This document shows positions 1 to 14,105 of a stretch of DNA of 64,000 nt, one piece after another; the stretch's first letter is position 1, and each line of letters opens with the position of its first letter. The stretch is from positions 223,835-287,834 of the forward strand of contig JAANYP010004325.1 of assembly GCA_020465985.1 (NCBI GenBank). Direction: 5' to 3'. The translations under genes were made by a program, and so were the position numbers. The stretch is from Centrapalus pauciflorus. Its lineage: Eukaryota > Streptophyta > Magnoliopsida > Asterales > Asteraceae. The notes under the pieces are model-generated. The model was not told where the DNA came from. It searched no databases and worked only from the letters and a program-made list of their open reading frames with translations.

Positions 1-1543
1 ACATTTCTTTTACATTTCAGCAAAATAAACATTGGTTTTTAATTAGAGCCGACATATCTTTCTTTTAGAGCAGACCTTCGACATTTCAGTAAAATAAACC
101 CTTCGATGCTCAATCCTTCCATTGATGTTGTTCGCCTGTTCAATCCTTCCATTGATGCTGCTCGATTCCTTCCATCCATTTGATTGCTGATCGATTCTTA
201 AATCTCAAATCTTCAATCGCTGCTGCTGTGGAATCGTTGCTGCTCAAATCTCGAAACCAATTTCAAATCGTCGATGCTCAAATCGCTACTGCTCAAATTA
301 GTTGTTGCTGCTCAAATTTGAACCATCGCATAGCATCTGGACGATAAGGTCTCTTCATCGTCTCTGTTTCACTATTTGATGTCTCCAAATTTAAACATCG
401 ATTTGTTATTTTATCAATTGCAACATGGTATCGTAAACTAAACACATACACTAAATCCATAGTGGATTGTTGAATTGATCTGTTTTGATTTTTCATGTGT
501 ATCTGAATTTGAATCATGGAGGACTTGTTACCTTTATTTAATTGAGCTTGATGAATTAATCAATGTTTTTTTTGGGGGATCTGTTGTTGATGCATAAATT
601 AATCGATGAATTTGTGAATATGTTTTGCTTTTCATGAATTACTTGGTTGATTCAATGATTGCAATGGTTGTTGCACTCCCGAGAGATTGAACTAATAAAC
701 ACAATTATAATTATGTTCGATAATTATAATGTAATAAAATCGTCAGGTTTTTAAAAATATAATAAACACAGAGATACTTAGAGAATATGTACCTTAAAAA
801 TACTAAAGAGAAAGCTACTACAACTGAACTCAAAATTTAACTGAGAAAAACATATCAGTATGCATCCTATGAAATTGTTTCCATCATGTACATAAACAAG
901 ATTGTAAACTTACAAAAAATAAATAAACATGTGAGGCCCAAGTAATTCAGTGGCTGTGATCAACATACATACATTTAACAGCTAGGCAGAGATTGAAATA
1001 TATATGAATGCTTTAATTTGGTGTAATTTATCTGTACTTTTGTAAAGCAAGATATATGTAGGAAAATGCTTGAACGATTATGAAATTTTGTTTTGATATG
1101 TAATGCCGCAAAGGGTTGTATGATATCGCTGCATCTGATGCTCGTTCAACCAAACTTCATAAACTATATTTCACCCTGGAGCATGTGTTCTTTTCAGTGT
1201 CTTCTTGGGTAGGGGTATCCTTGTGCGTATTTATGTTAAAGTTTGCACCTGACCATCTTGTTCTCGAGTTACTTATTTGATGTTATTGTTAGAAATTATA
1301 AAAAAGGCTTCAAAATGGTAGAGTTTTTTTTTTAACTGGTGTGATTTTGTATTCAAATCACTGTGGACTAGCTATCTTTTATCTGTTCTGTGTGATCAGT
1401 TGTGTGATTTTGTTTCTTACCTTGATTCAAATCATTGTGGACCAGCTTGTTAATTGTTATATTGAATCAAAATTAACCTTATTCATTTCTTTTTTTATAT
1501 TTGAGTTAGAATCACACTGTGTACTTAGACTTTCTGTAAAAAG
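1..1543. other. AT-rich non-coding sequence, no gene recognised
   Basis: Bases 80-350 contain loose repeats of words such as TCAATCCTTCCATTGATG and GCTGCTCAAAT, which look like an untranslated leader or intron rather than coding sequence. The rest is AT-rich, with stops in all frames and no long open stretch. It may be intron or UTR sequence carried along with the GRAS fragment that follows, but nothing in it proves this. Confidence 0.5.
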
Positions 1544-1759
1544 TTGAAAGCATTTCAGGCTTATATATCAGCCTGCCCTTTCAAGATGAACAACATTTGC
1601 TTTGCTAACAAAATGATTTATGAATCAACTTTAGCATCGTCAACCTTTCATATAGTAGATTTTGGTATTGGATATGGTTTTCAGTGGCCCATTGTAATCA
1701 AGAACCTGGCTGATAGACGCCAAGTCTTGTACATTTTTGAATGCCCTGTTAGGGTCTGA
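1544..1759 (+). pseudogene. GRAS transcription factor fragment (SCL14/33-like)
   Basis: The open frame reads AFQAYISACPFKMNN, then FHIVDFGIGYGFQWP and IVIKNLADR. This matches the leucine-rich I to VHIID part of the GRAS domain in scarecrow-like proteins of the SCL9/14/33 group, where a Y-x-S-ACPF-K stretch precedes H-I-(I/V)-D-F-G-I-x-Y-G-F-Q-W-P. GRAS proteins are nuclear transcriptional regulators of about 400-750 residues; only about 60 residues are present, with no leading or trailing part. TTTCAG at 1555-1560 could be a splice acceptor remnant. Homology stops near 1725 and the frame ends at 1759. It lies in the left part of the CACTA element, so capture by the transposon is likely. No function is expected. 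Confidence 0.75.
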
Positions 1760-1775
1760 TTCTGCCATGGGGGCT

Positions 1776-2941
1776 GGAAAAGCTGGGTTTTTCTTTCAAA
1801 TTAGATGAAATGGAGGTTTATTTTTAGTTGGCCTTCCATACGATTGTTTGGACATATACTCCATGCATGCATACCATTAAATCAAACATCAAAAACCTTA
1901 TTTTGCCAATTTTTGTAAGTTGGTTTTGTTGATGCCATTGCCAGAGGAGCTTTGAATTCTTAATTTCCTTTTAATTTCAATTAATGGTGGTGAAGTGGAT
2001 CCATCTTTTTAATTTCAACAATGGCTACCAGTATTCCAATGATGTTTCTCTAAGTGAAAGGGTCATGCAGCAAGGTGTACCCAAATCCAAGAACATGATA
2101 TTATAAAAAACCCTGCACCATCATTATATTCGGTTCAACATTTCACCGGAGAATTGCTTTAACATGAATATATACATTTTAGATGATTAATAGGAAATGA
2201 TGATTGGAAGAGTACCAAAACTAAAGGGGAATATTTGTAGGTAAAAACATTTTGCTTGGTGAGGTATTGATCCACCAAAGGGCCAGTAACAAACAGAATA
2301 GCTGCTTGGAATGGGGCCTGATACAGCAGCTGAGTGGATGATACATTCAGTCTTTTTTGGATTGTGTTTGTCAGCTGAAATTGTGAAATTTGGTTAAGAA
2401 TGAACTCCATGATCCTTACGATTGTTTGGACATATAGGTAACTAATATATTTAGTTTAATACATATCATTTTATGCATGCATGGAGTTAGTCAATTGTGT
2501 TGCATTATTAAATTTTCATAGTTCCAAATCATCACCAACTTAAATGTAAGTTACTTATTCGGATTTTGCGAAATCATAGCAGCTCGGCCGGCCGCCAACA
2601 TACAATTCCAGAGTCGGCGAAGGGCTAACAGGTGCATTTATCTTTCTTTTATAATTAAATATCATATTAGTTTCATTTATAAATTATTAAGTATTACCCT
2701 ATAACAAGTTGAAATTCACACCATTTTAATTCACACCATTTTAATTTTAACAAAAAATTATTGTAACAAAAATATGTTACTGATGTAGGTTTGTTTGTTT
2801 GTTTACTTTAGAAATGTATAATAAGCTTTGATTAAAATTTTAACATATACTGTAATTGATTTGTTTGATAAGTGAGTGGGGTTTAGATTAGATTCTTTCT
2901 GGTCCCTTTACATTTGTAAAAGTTGCATGCTTAAGATTTTA

Positions 2942-3026
<85 letters not shown>

Positions 3027-3055
3027 TTTTTGCTTAAGAAAAACCCAGCTTTTCC
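1776..3055. repeat. 20-bp perfect inverted repeat pair around transporter fragment
   Basis: GGAAAAGCTGGGTTTTTCTT at 1776-1795 is repeated as its exact reverse complement at 3036-3055. The pair brackets about 1.24 kb holding the nucleotide-sugar transporter fragment and a (TA)n tract. No direct duplication is seen outside the repeats, so they are not clearly transposon termini. A 20-bp direct repeat, TACGATTGTTTGGACATATA, occurs at 1839-1858 and 2417-2436, flanking the same fragment. Confidence 0.7.
2159..2410 (-). pseudogene. UDP-xylose-type nucleotide-sugar transporter fragment
   Basis: The minus strand reads LTNTIQKRLNVSSTQLLYQ, then APFQAAILFVTGPLVDQYLT and KQNVFTYKYSPLVL. This is the loop and membrane segment after the NTIQK(K/R) motif of plant UDP-xylose and related nucleotide-sugar transporters, Golgi proteins of the drug/metabolite transporter superfamily of about 340 residues. 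Only some 55 residues, equal to one exon, are conserved, and the sequence then runs into unrelated residues. The fragment points opposite to the transposase and lies within the CACTA element, so it looks like captured host sequence. The usual LLYQS serine before APFQA is missing (an in-frame loss). Confidence 0.75.
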
Positions 3056-3510
3056 ATTATATTTGGCAATAGCTTTATTACTCGAAATTTTAAATACAAG
3101 CATATGATCATAATAAGCGGTAAACTGTTTTTATAGTCATCACACACAACAAAAGAACAACATTCCCATAATATCAAATCAGAGTGAAAATTAATCAACA
3201 ATTAACACATTCACAGCCCACATAAGAATCAGATTAGGCAACATCAATCTTCCAAAGAAAGTAATAATTCATTCTAGAAACGGTTGAGATATTTACCTCT
3301 GATGTTCTTTAGAACGTTCAATGAACTATTTGGCTATATTATAAACAATGTGTTTTTCCCCTGTAGCATTTCAGAGAAGGTAATGAAAGAGTAACTCAAC
3401 TGGTGCTGATTGTATACATAAACTTAAGATGTATATATATAGTTGATTGTATATTTATGTTGTATTACTTGCTCTAATACTATATATAAGATTATTAAAT
3501 TGCAGAAAAA
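2411..3510. other. AT-rich spacer with (TA)n tract before the transposase
   Basis: No gene is recognised. A pure (AT)n microsatellite runs from about 2944 to 3022. A short GC-rich island at 2581-2630 with GGCCGGCCG is out of character with its surroundings and could be another exon scrap (CTAACAG/GTGCAT at 2626 has a donor-like form), but no protein family is recognisable. The last 100 bases lead into the first ATG of the transposase region. Confidence 0.5.
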
Positions 3511-6500
3511 ATGACACTTAATCGTGAATGGATGTATGAAATGGATACTCCTAAATTTTATAAGGGAATTGAGGAATTCGCAAAACAAGCAAATTCTTTT
3601 GCACAGTCTCAAGGTTTCACAGATGGTACAATACAATGTCCATGCAATAGATGTCAAAACCTAAAGTGGAAAGATATAGAGGAAGCTAAGTATGATTTGT
3701 ATAGATATGGGTTCATCCCTAATTATTATGTATGGTCCATACACGGAGAGAAACATTCTCAAAGGCACATTCAACAAGTGCATGACCATGCTGAAGCTAT
3801 TAATTTAGCTCGTAACATTGTCATTGATGCAGCTGGTCCAGATTTTTATCTACCGAGTTTCATAATTCAATTCCTGAAACTCCAAATCCTGAAGCGAAAG
3901 AGTTTAATGACTTGTTGTCTAAATCAGATCAACCACTATATGAAGGATGTGAGAAGCATTCTACTTTATCAGCAATGTCAAGGATGTTGAATATCAAATC
4001 AGATTTTAACATGAGTGAAAGTTGCTTTGATCATATGATGCAAGCATTCAAGCAATTTTTTCCAAATTCAACATTGTGCTCTAGTTTTTATGAGTCTAAG
4101 AAGATGGTTTCAAAACTAGGTCTTGGGTACAAGAAGATAGACGTTTGTCAAAATGGTTGTATGCTTTATTATGGGGTTAATGAGGTTAGGAACGAGTGTT
4201 ATCATTGTCGTCATCCTCGATATAAACATAAGGAACAAGGGAATGCAAAACGGAAAGAAAAATCACACAAGTACGTGCATTATTTGCCACTAACACCAAG
4301 ATTGCAATGACTTTATATGTCTAAGGAGACTGCCCAACATATGACATGGCATCATGAAAATCGGAGAGAGCCTGGTGTATTATCACACCCTTCTGACGGG
4401 GAGGCATGGAAGCATATTGATCGAAATCATCCTACGTTTGCTGCGGAGCCATGAAATGAAAGGCTAGGTCTCTGTGCTGATTGTTTTACACCCTTCTCGA
4501 TGTCATCTACTTCTTATTCTTGTTGGCCCGTCATTGTGACACCATATAACCTACCCCCTTGGATGTGCATGAAGATTCCATACATGTTTTTAATGTTAAT
4601 TAGTCCAGGCCCTCATAGTCCAAAGAGGAACATTGATGTGTTCTTGCAACCTTTAATAGATGAATTGATTCAATTATGGGAGGTCGGTGTGGCTACCTAT
4701 GATGCATTTATGGGGCAAAATTTTCATATGAAGGCTAACCTTATGTGGACAGTCAATGATTTTCCAGCATATGGCATGTTATCCGGATGGAGTACACATG
4801 GGAGGCTTTCAGCCCATATTGTATGGATAAAAGTGAGGCTTTTTCTCTGAAGCACGAGAGGAAGACTTCTTTCTTTGATTGTCATCATCAATTTTTGCCA
4901 ATAAATCATTCATTCAGAAGAAACAAAGATGCTTTCATGAAGGGACGAGTTGAGAAGGATACACCTCCACCTCGATTATCTGGCCAGGAAATATGGAGTC
5001 GAGTTTGTCGGTATCCAAAGGTCACTGATCAACATTATTCGACAGGAAAAGAATTTATGGGGTTCGGAGTTTATCATAATTGGACAAAACGAAGTTTTTG
5101 GGATTTACCTTCATGGCGCACTAATCTTATTCGACATAACCTTGATGTCATGCACGTGGAGAAAAATGTTTTTGACAACATCTTTAACACAGTGTTGGAT
5201 GATAAGGATAAGACGAACGACAACATCAAGGCCAGACAAGATGTGAAAGAGTATTGTAAGCATCAAGAGTTGGAATTGGTTATCCATACCAATGGAAAGG
5301 CCTTAAAGCCAAAAGCTTTATACTCATTAAATAAGGAGCAAAAACAGGTTGTTTTACAATGGGTGTGTGGATATGCAAAAATGCAAAATGTGGGGCATGA
5401 AGAGTCATGATTGTCATGTATTCATGGAGAGATTATTACCAATTGCATTTAGACAAATGTTGCCAGAACCAATATGGAAGGCAATGACAGAAGTGAGCCT
5501 TCTCTTTAGGGATCTATGTTCAACAACATTACAAGAGGAGCAGTTGGTAAAGATGGAATGAAATATTGTGGTAACGTTATGTAAGCTAGAGAAGATACTT
5601 CCTCCTGGATTCTTTGACCATATGGAGCATTTGTTGTTCATTTGTCATACGAAGCAAGAGTTGGTGGTCCTGTACAGTACTGATGGATGTATCCTTTTGA
5701 AAGGCACTTGTTTAAAAATTTCTTCTTTTTTAGAATATTAGAAGCTTCATTCACGAGATTTGTTAATTCTATAGGTATTTGTATCACCTAAAGAAGAAGG
5801 TCAAAAACAAGGTTCGAGTAGAGAGTTCAATATGTGAAGCGTACATCATGGAAGAAATCTAAAATTTTTGCTCACATTATTTTGAGTCATATGTACAAAC
5901 CAACTTGACAAGAGTTGGTCGAAATGATGATATCAGCAATGTGAATATCAAAGAGGATTGCTTATCAATTTTCAAGAATCGTGGATGGTCTTCAGGAAGT
6001 TGCAAACGTTTTTAATGGATGAAGAGTATCATGTTGCAATCTTATATGTCCTTCAAAATTGCCAAGAAGTTCGACCATTTTTCAAGTATGTCCGTTCATT
6101 TTAGTTGCCTTTAGGTAAAATATGTAGTCTGAAAAAATTATTTACCATTATGACACACATTACAGGAATTTTGAGGAAGACTTAAAAGTAGAATCACCAA
6201 GTATAACTATCGATCAACTTACCGATGCTACTGAAAAGAGGTTTGGAAGTTGGCTAAGAGAATATGTAAGGATTTGGATCAGTTAGTTTGTAATATCTTA
6301 ATTGATTTCCTTGATATGATTGTTGATCAATTGTCTACTTTTCAGGCCCTCAATCCAATTAATCATCATTTGCTCAATGATCAACTCATAAATTTAGCCG
6401 TTGGTCCAAGTCGTTATGTACGAACATGGCAAATGTATTATGTGAATGGATTCAACTTTCACACATTGCATCATAGTTCTGGCAAGAAAACCACAAATAC

Positions 6501-7074
6501 CGACATTTATGTTATTGGTGAAGAAGGAGATTACTATGGTCGCCTTGTAGATATTATCGAACTAGATTATACCGGTTGCTCCCAACAAAATAAAATTGTC
6601 TTGTTTAAGTGCGAGTGGTTTGACCCTGTTAAGAATCGCGGATGGAAAATACATAATGAATTCGGGCTTGTAGATATCAACCACAAGAAGAAACTATTAA
6701 AGTACGACCCATTTATTATGGCACATCAAGCACAACAAGTCTACTTCATGAGTTACCCTAGCATATGGAGAGAAAAGTTTGATTGGTGGGCAGTGTGCAA
6801 AACGAAGGCTAGAAGTAGTATTGTGGCACCGACTCGATCAATAGACTTAGCCTACCAGGAAGATTGTATTTCAGCACCTTTCATTGTCACTTAGCACGAT
6901 GAAGTTGAACATTTACTTGATGATGGAGACATGGAAATAGTGGAACTACAAAAAATGGAAGTACAACCGGAAGATGATGAAGATGTTATTGAAGAAGAAG
7001 ATGAAGATGTTACTGAAGAAGACGATGAAGATGATGAGGGGGAGGATTATGATGACGATGATGATGATTTCTAA
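3511..7074 (+). pseudogene. CACTA transposase, TNP2-like, disrupted
   Basis: In order: a transposase-associated domain (3511-3850, with CPCNRCQN and W-x-x-HGE); Transposase_21 (about 3855-5400, including LGLGYKKIDVC, YNLPPWMCMK, IDVFLQPLIDEL, DFPAYGMLSGW and HNLDVMHVEKNVFDNI); DUF4218 (about 5395-5900, GMKSHDCHVFMERLLP); and DUF4216 (6346-6830, YYGRLVDIIELDY) with an acidic tail of Asp/Glu to the stop at 7072. A canonical intron fits 6266-6345 (phase 0). Family members are about 1000 residues and cut and paste the element in the nucleus. This copy is broken by frameshifts near 3850, 4810, 5380 and 5640, and by stops at 4308, 4452, 5559 and 6892. It is most likely non-functional. Confidence 0.85.
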
Positions 7075-7277
7075 ACATTTCTTATTGTGTGTTTTTCTTT
7101 TTGTCTTTTTCTAGTTAGCATATCAAGATTAATGAATATTTATGTAGTCATATGTTTTATTAATCATGAAATTTTAAAATTGTAGTCTTTGAACTTTATG
7201 ATGTTATATAGTTTGCATGTGTAATTTGATACTAATGAAATTTCTTTGTAGTCTTCAAGCATTGTTCGACGATCTAG

Positions 7278-9991
<2,714 letters not shown>

Positions 9992-10189
9992 GTAGTTTAG
10001 TTGATATAAAACAATTTTGTTGTATTGAGTATAATAACCTACTATTTAAATAAATAATTGTTAATAATATAGTTTGATGAAATAAATAAACAATAGATGT
10101 TCCTCAATTTTAGTTTTTGATAAAATATAATTGTTAATAATATAGTTGTGATAATTTGATAGAAAATAGCAACTTTTATTTAAAATAAT

Positions 10190-10800
10190 AATAATAATAA
10201 TAGCGACATCATATAAAAGCAGTGACTCAAATAGCGACACACATAGTGACATAAATCAAATATAGCGACAAATATAGTAACATGAGTAGTGACACCACTC
10301 AATAATAGCGACACATGTTGCAACATTAATCAATAATAGTGATGCAAACAATAACACATTTAGTGACATCATTTAATAATAGCGACACTCATAATGACAT
10401 AAAACAACTCAACTAACGACATCATTCAATAATAGCAACATAAATAGTGATGCAACTAGCGACATCATTCAATAATAGCAACATAAATAGTGATGCAACT
10501 AGCGACAACATTCAATAATAGCGACATAGATAGCAACACAACTAGCGACATTATTCAAGAACAGTGACACATATAGCTACTTAAGTAGCGACATCATCCA
10601 AAAGTAGTGACGTGGACAATAACTCAACTAGCAACATCATTTAAAAATAACGACACAAATCGTGATTCAACTACTAACAACATGCGATAGTAGTGACACA
10701 GATTACAACACAACCAGTGACATAATTAAAGAACAGCGACACAAACAATGACACCAATAGTGACATAACTCTAGATAGTGACACTTTTACCGGAAGTCGC
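10190..10800 (+). repeat. CACTA subterminal repeat array (AGCGACA words)
   Basis: The octamer-like word (T)AGCGACA and one-base variants (AGTGACA, AGCAACA, AATGACA) recur roughly every 15-25 bases, often as pairs around ATCATTCAATAAT spacers. Nearly all copies in this stretch point the same way. From about 10790 the word switches to its reverse complement TGTCGCT/TGTCACT up to the terminus. In the En/Spm family such subterminal words bind the TNPA-type protein and are needed for transposition; that role here is inferred from family knowledge. Confidence 0.85.
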
Positions 10801-10924
10801 TAAAGGTGTCAAAAATTTTAGCGACATGTCTTTTCATGTCACTAAAATCTGCGACGCATTTATAGCGACACATCCTTTGATGTCACTAAAAATGTCACTA
10901 ACATAAAAAACGTCGCTAAAAATG

Positions 10925-10964
10925 TCGCTGACTATGTCGCTAAAGGCCGTTTTTTCTTGTAGTG
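10925..10964 (-). repeat. CACTA right terminal inverted repeat
   Basis: Read from the end inward the terminus is CACTACAAGAAAAAACGG followed by CCTTTAGCGACATAG. The CACTA start, the CAAGAAAAAA run and the immediate AGCGACA words are typical of plant CACTA ends. The left partner is not in the window, so its extent is estimated. The next three bases, CAA at 10965-10967, are the likely target duplication. Confidence 0.85.
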
Positions 10965-11701
10965 CAAAACTAAGTGTTATGTTCTTTGTGACCAGAACCT
11001 GTTCTGTGTGAACAGGGTATACACTTTATGGAAATTCTTTCCATGTCATCATGTGAAGTCTTAGACGTGAAGATCAGTTTACAAGTCGAAGACAAAGTAG
11101 AAAATCAGAAGCTGCTTACACTGCCCAAGCTGTTCTGATACATGAAGACAAAGTGGATATTTGAAATGGGTGACAGACCATTTCTTATATCAAAATGGCT
11201 ACATGAAGAGGAAAGGATTAAAGTTGACATTTCTCTTTAAGTTAAAGCAATCTGCAACAAAGACAAAATGAAAAAGACAAAGATTCTGCTACATAGGGAC
11301 AAATGCTGTTTTGTCAGAATGTGCAGAAAAGGTATCTTGTCTTTTTGCAAAGGCACTCCACTATCTCTGCATCCAATGAGGAAGTTTCACCAGTATTCTT
11401 TGAGAGAGTATAAAAGGAAGCTTCTAAGGAATGTGAGCTAACCAAGAGAGAGATATCCAGAACGTGCAAAAGAATTGTGTTTTCATGCATGCAAAGTGTG
11501 CTTAGAAAAGAATAGTTGAGTGAGTCCAAGTTGTTCTTGTTCAAGCTGTCTGTCTGTCTTGTAAAAACAATGAGTGCATCTTAGTGAGTGAATTCATTGT
11601 AACTAGTCTGAGTGTGTCTTAGATTAGTTGTCCATCTGTTGTTTCTGTCATCTCTATATGAACTATTTCGCAGTTCAAACTTGTTTGTAATTAACACTTG
11701 T

Positions 11702-11756
<55 letters not shown>

Positions 11757-11854
11757 AACATTGAGAAAAGTGTGTTGAAATTTTAAATAGCTGTATTCAC
11801 CCCCCCCCTCTACAGCTTACAGCAACATACTTGGAAAACCTTTTGGGACCTACA
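10965..11854 (+). repeat. 5' LTR of element A, 3' portion
   Basis: This stretch corresponds, with substitutions, to 58581-59408, the 3' LTR of element B, but lacks the first roughly 210 bases, which should lie beyond the CACTA insertion. A TATA box candidate, TATAAAAGG, is at 11409-11417 (equivalent to 59008-59016 in B). A (TA)n tract at 11704-11754 is longer than the short TATACATA of B. The LTR ends in CCTACA at 11854, just before the primer site. Confidence 0.85.
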
Positions 11855-11856
11855 AA

Positions 11857-11868
11857 TGGTATCAGAGC
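11857..11868 (+). other. Primer-binding site of element A (tRNA-Met)
   Basis: TGGTATCAGAGC, complementary to the 3' end of plant initiator tRNA-Met, follows the LTR after two bases. This is the standard site for starting minus-strand DNA synthesis in plant copia and gypsy elements. Confidence 0.9.
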
Positions 11869-11918
11869 CGTTTAGAGTGTGTTAACTCTAGATCTCTTAC
11901 ATCTCCCTATTTTCCATC

Positions 11919-14105
11919 ATGGACAACAGTTCTGCCAACTCCTCTTCCTACTATCACAATGGGTCAATGGCAAAACCCCCCAAGTTCAATCATCAGAACT
12001 TCTCTGGCTGGAAGTGCAGGATGATGCTCTATTAAGAGAATCTAGATGTACAACTACCAGAGATAGTGATGGAAGGTCCCTTTGTGCCAAATTCTGTTAC
12101 TACTATAACTCCTGCTATTGAAGGAGCTGTTCCTGAAATTAGAACTATTGAGAAGGCAAAAGCTCAATGGTCTGATGAAAACAAATGTCTGGTTACCCTT
12201 GATGCAAAGGCTAGGAACAACCTTGTAATCTCTCTACCTGACGATATGTTCAAACAGGTTGAGAAGATGAAGACTGCAAAAGAAATGTGGGATACTCTGT
12301 GTACCGTCTATGATGGCCCCACAATCACATTGGATAACAAGATCAATAATCCTGTTAGGCAATATGAACTGTTCTTTGCAAAGCCAAAGGAGACCCTCAC
12401 TGAAACCTACACCAGGTTCACTGCCTTGATAAATGATCTCAAAGCTGTTGGGATCACTAAAGACAACTTAACTTTGGTGAACATGATTCTGGACATACTG
12501 CCTGAGGAATGGAATTACTTCTCTACTATCTCAGAAACTCAGGTTCCATCAGAGGCATGGATCTTGTAAATCTTTATGGATCCTTTTTAAATGATGAACA
12601 ATCAAGGCAACAAAAGAGAAATGCCTTGGAAATGTCCAAAAGAGGTGCAACCTTAGTGGCCAGCGTGAGACAAGCTGTTAATCCAGTGTGTGATGTGTTC
12701 ACACAAGCTGATCAACAGGCTGATGATGAAATGGAGCAAATGTCTGAAGAAGAAGACTATGAAGATCTTACTGAGTTTGATGATGAGCAAATGATTGTTA
12801 TGCTTGTCAGAAATTTCAATAAGAAAAGGTTTGGTGGTAAGATGCTGCAAAAGAAATCAGGTGCCATAAAAAAGAATGCGTTTGACAAAACTAAGGTTGA
12901 CTGCTTTAAATGTGGCAAAACATGCCATATAGCTGCTGACTGTGTCTCTAAAGCTGTTGGCTCTTCCTCCAAACCATACAAGAACAAACAAAAATGATGG
13001 CTCCATGGTTAAGTACCTAATGGCCATGGCAAAGCTGAAAAAGTTAGAAGACTCTGTGGCTTCTAACAAGCAGAAGGGACTTATGGCCGAAACCTGTGAC
13101 TGGGAGGAGTCTGATTCATCATCCGATGTAGAAGACAACAACTGTCTGATGGCCAATACTGATGCCCCCTCAACAAGAAATTAGACACAGGACCTGGCTG
13201 AAGCTGAAGCTCTTAGCACTTTAGAGAACTGGAATCCCACCATGATGTGTAAGGTACAAAACTTTAAGGATTACAGCTCTGAGAAAAAAGTTAAAATGTT
13301 TGATTATTTACTTGTTTATTTAAAAGCTGCTGTTGAGAAGCATGATGCTTTGAAGTCTGAAATCTCTAAGCTAAAATCTGATCTTGAGATAAAAACTAAT
13401 GAACTGAACAGTTTTCATGAGTTGAAAACTGAACTTGATGAAGTGAAACACATCAACATCATTTTATTAGAAGAAAAGAGAGAAACAGACTCAAAGCATG
13501 CCAAGCTTCAAAAGATTGTTGACTATTGGTGTCATTCGGCTAAGATAGTCAGTCATTGTATCAATCAGCAGATTCCTACTCAAATCCAAGCCTATCTTGG
13601 AGGAGATCTTGATACAACAGCTTCTATTGTTGAGATCAATAATCTGGGAAAAGATTTATCCTGTCTTGGTGAGCTTCCAAATACTTTTATCCAAAAAGTA
13701 AATGGAAAGCTGGTCTCAACAAATAGGTTTGTCAGGCCTCAAAACACTGACAATTTATGTGAAAAAGCTACAAAGGCTGCTGATGGAATGTGTTCTCCAT
13801 CAAATCAGCCTGCTAAGTGCCTAGCCAGTTTACATAGACAAAAGAAGGGAAAAAAAGTTAAAACTGCAGCTTTGGATACTAAACCTGTCAACCAGACAGG
13901 TTCTGGATCTAAAGCTGATGGCAAGAAACCTGTTAATCCTTTTAATGCTGAACATTTTGAAAAAAAGTTTTCAAAAGGAAAACAACCTGCTTTCAACAGG
14001 GGTAAGTCTCATGTTGGAAGCAAATCTTCTGTGATTTCAAATAAGTTTTTAAATCATAGTGGAAAGCTAGTTGTAAATGAGGAAAATCTTTTGTTAAAAC
14101 CATAA
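11919..14105 (+). pseudogene. gag of copia element A, long SIRE-type
   Basis: ATG at 11919 follows the primer site by 50 bases. The first part carries the copia capsid-type (UBN2) domain: FNHQNFSGWKCRM, then MKTAKEMWDTL, YDGP and ETLTETYTRFTALINDLK. A CCHC zinc knuckle, CFKCGKTCHIAADC, lies near 12901-12942. A long coiled-coil region follows (13260-13520, heptads of Leu/Ile with Lys and Glu), then a Lys/Ser/Asn-rich tail. Lesions: TAA at 12033, frameshifts near 12550 and 12950, TAG at 13182. Gag would form the virus-like particle in the cytoplasm. The length, more than 700 codons, suits the SIRE group. Confidence 0.85.

Noticed and set aside
1341..1547. 68-codon plus-strand frame rich in Leu, Ile and Phe, like a membrane peptide
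   Set aside because: AT-rich sequence gives such peptides by chance; there is no domain or homologous family, and it is next to a gene fragment with its own frame.
1776..3055. MITE or Pack-type element defined by the 20-bp inverted repeat
   Set aside because: No direct duplication flanks the repeat pair, and the ends do not resemble known terminal repeats, so only the repeat itself is reported.
10190..10964. CRISPR-like array of regularly spaced short repeats
   Set aside because: The words are 7-8 bases, imperfect, variably spaced and end at a CACTA terminus in a plant genome. They are transposon subterminal repeats.
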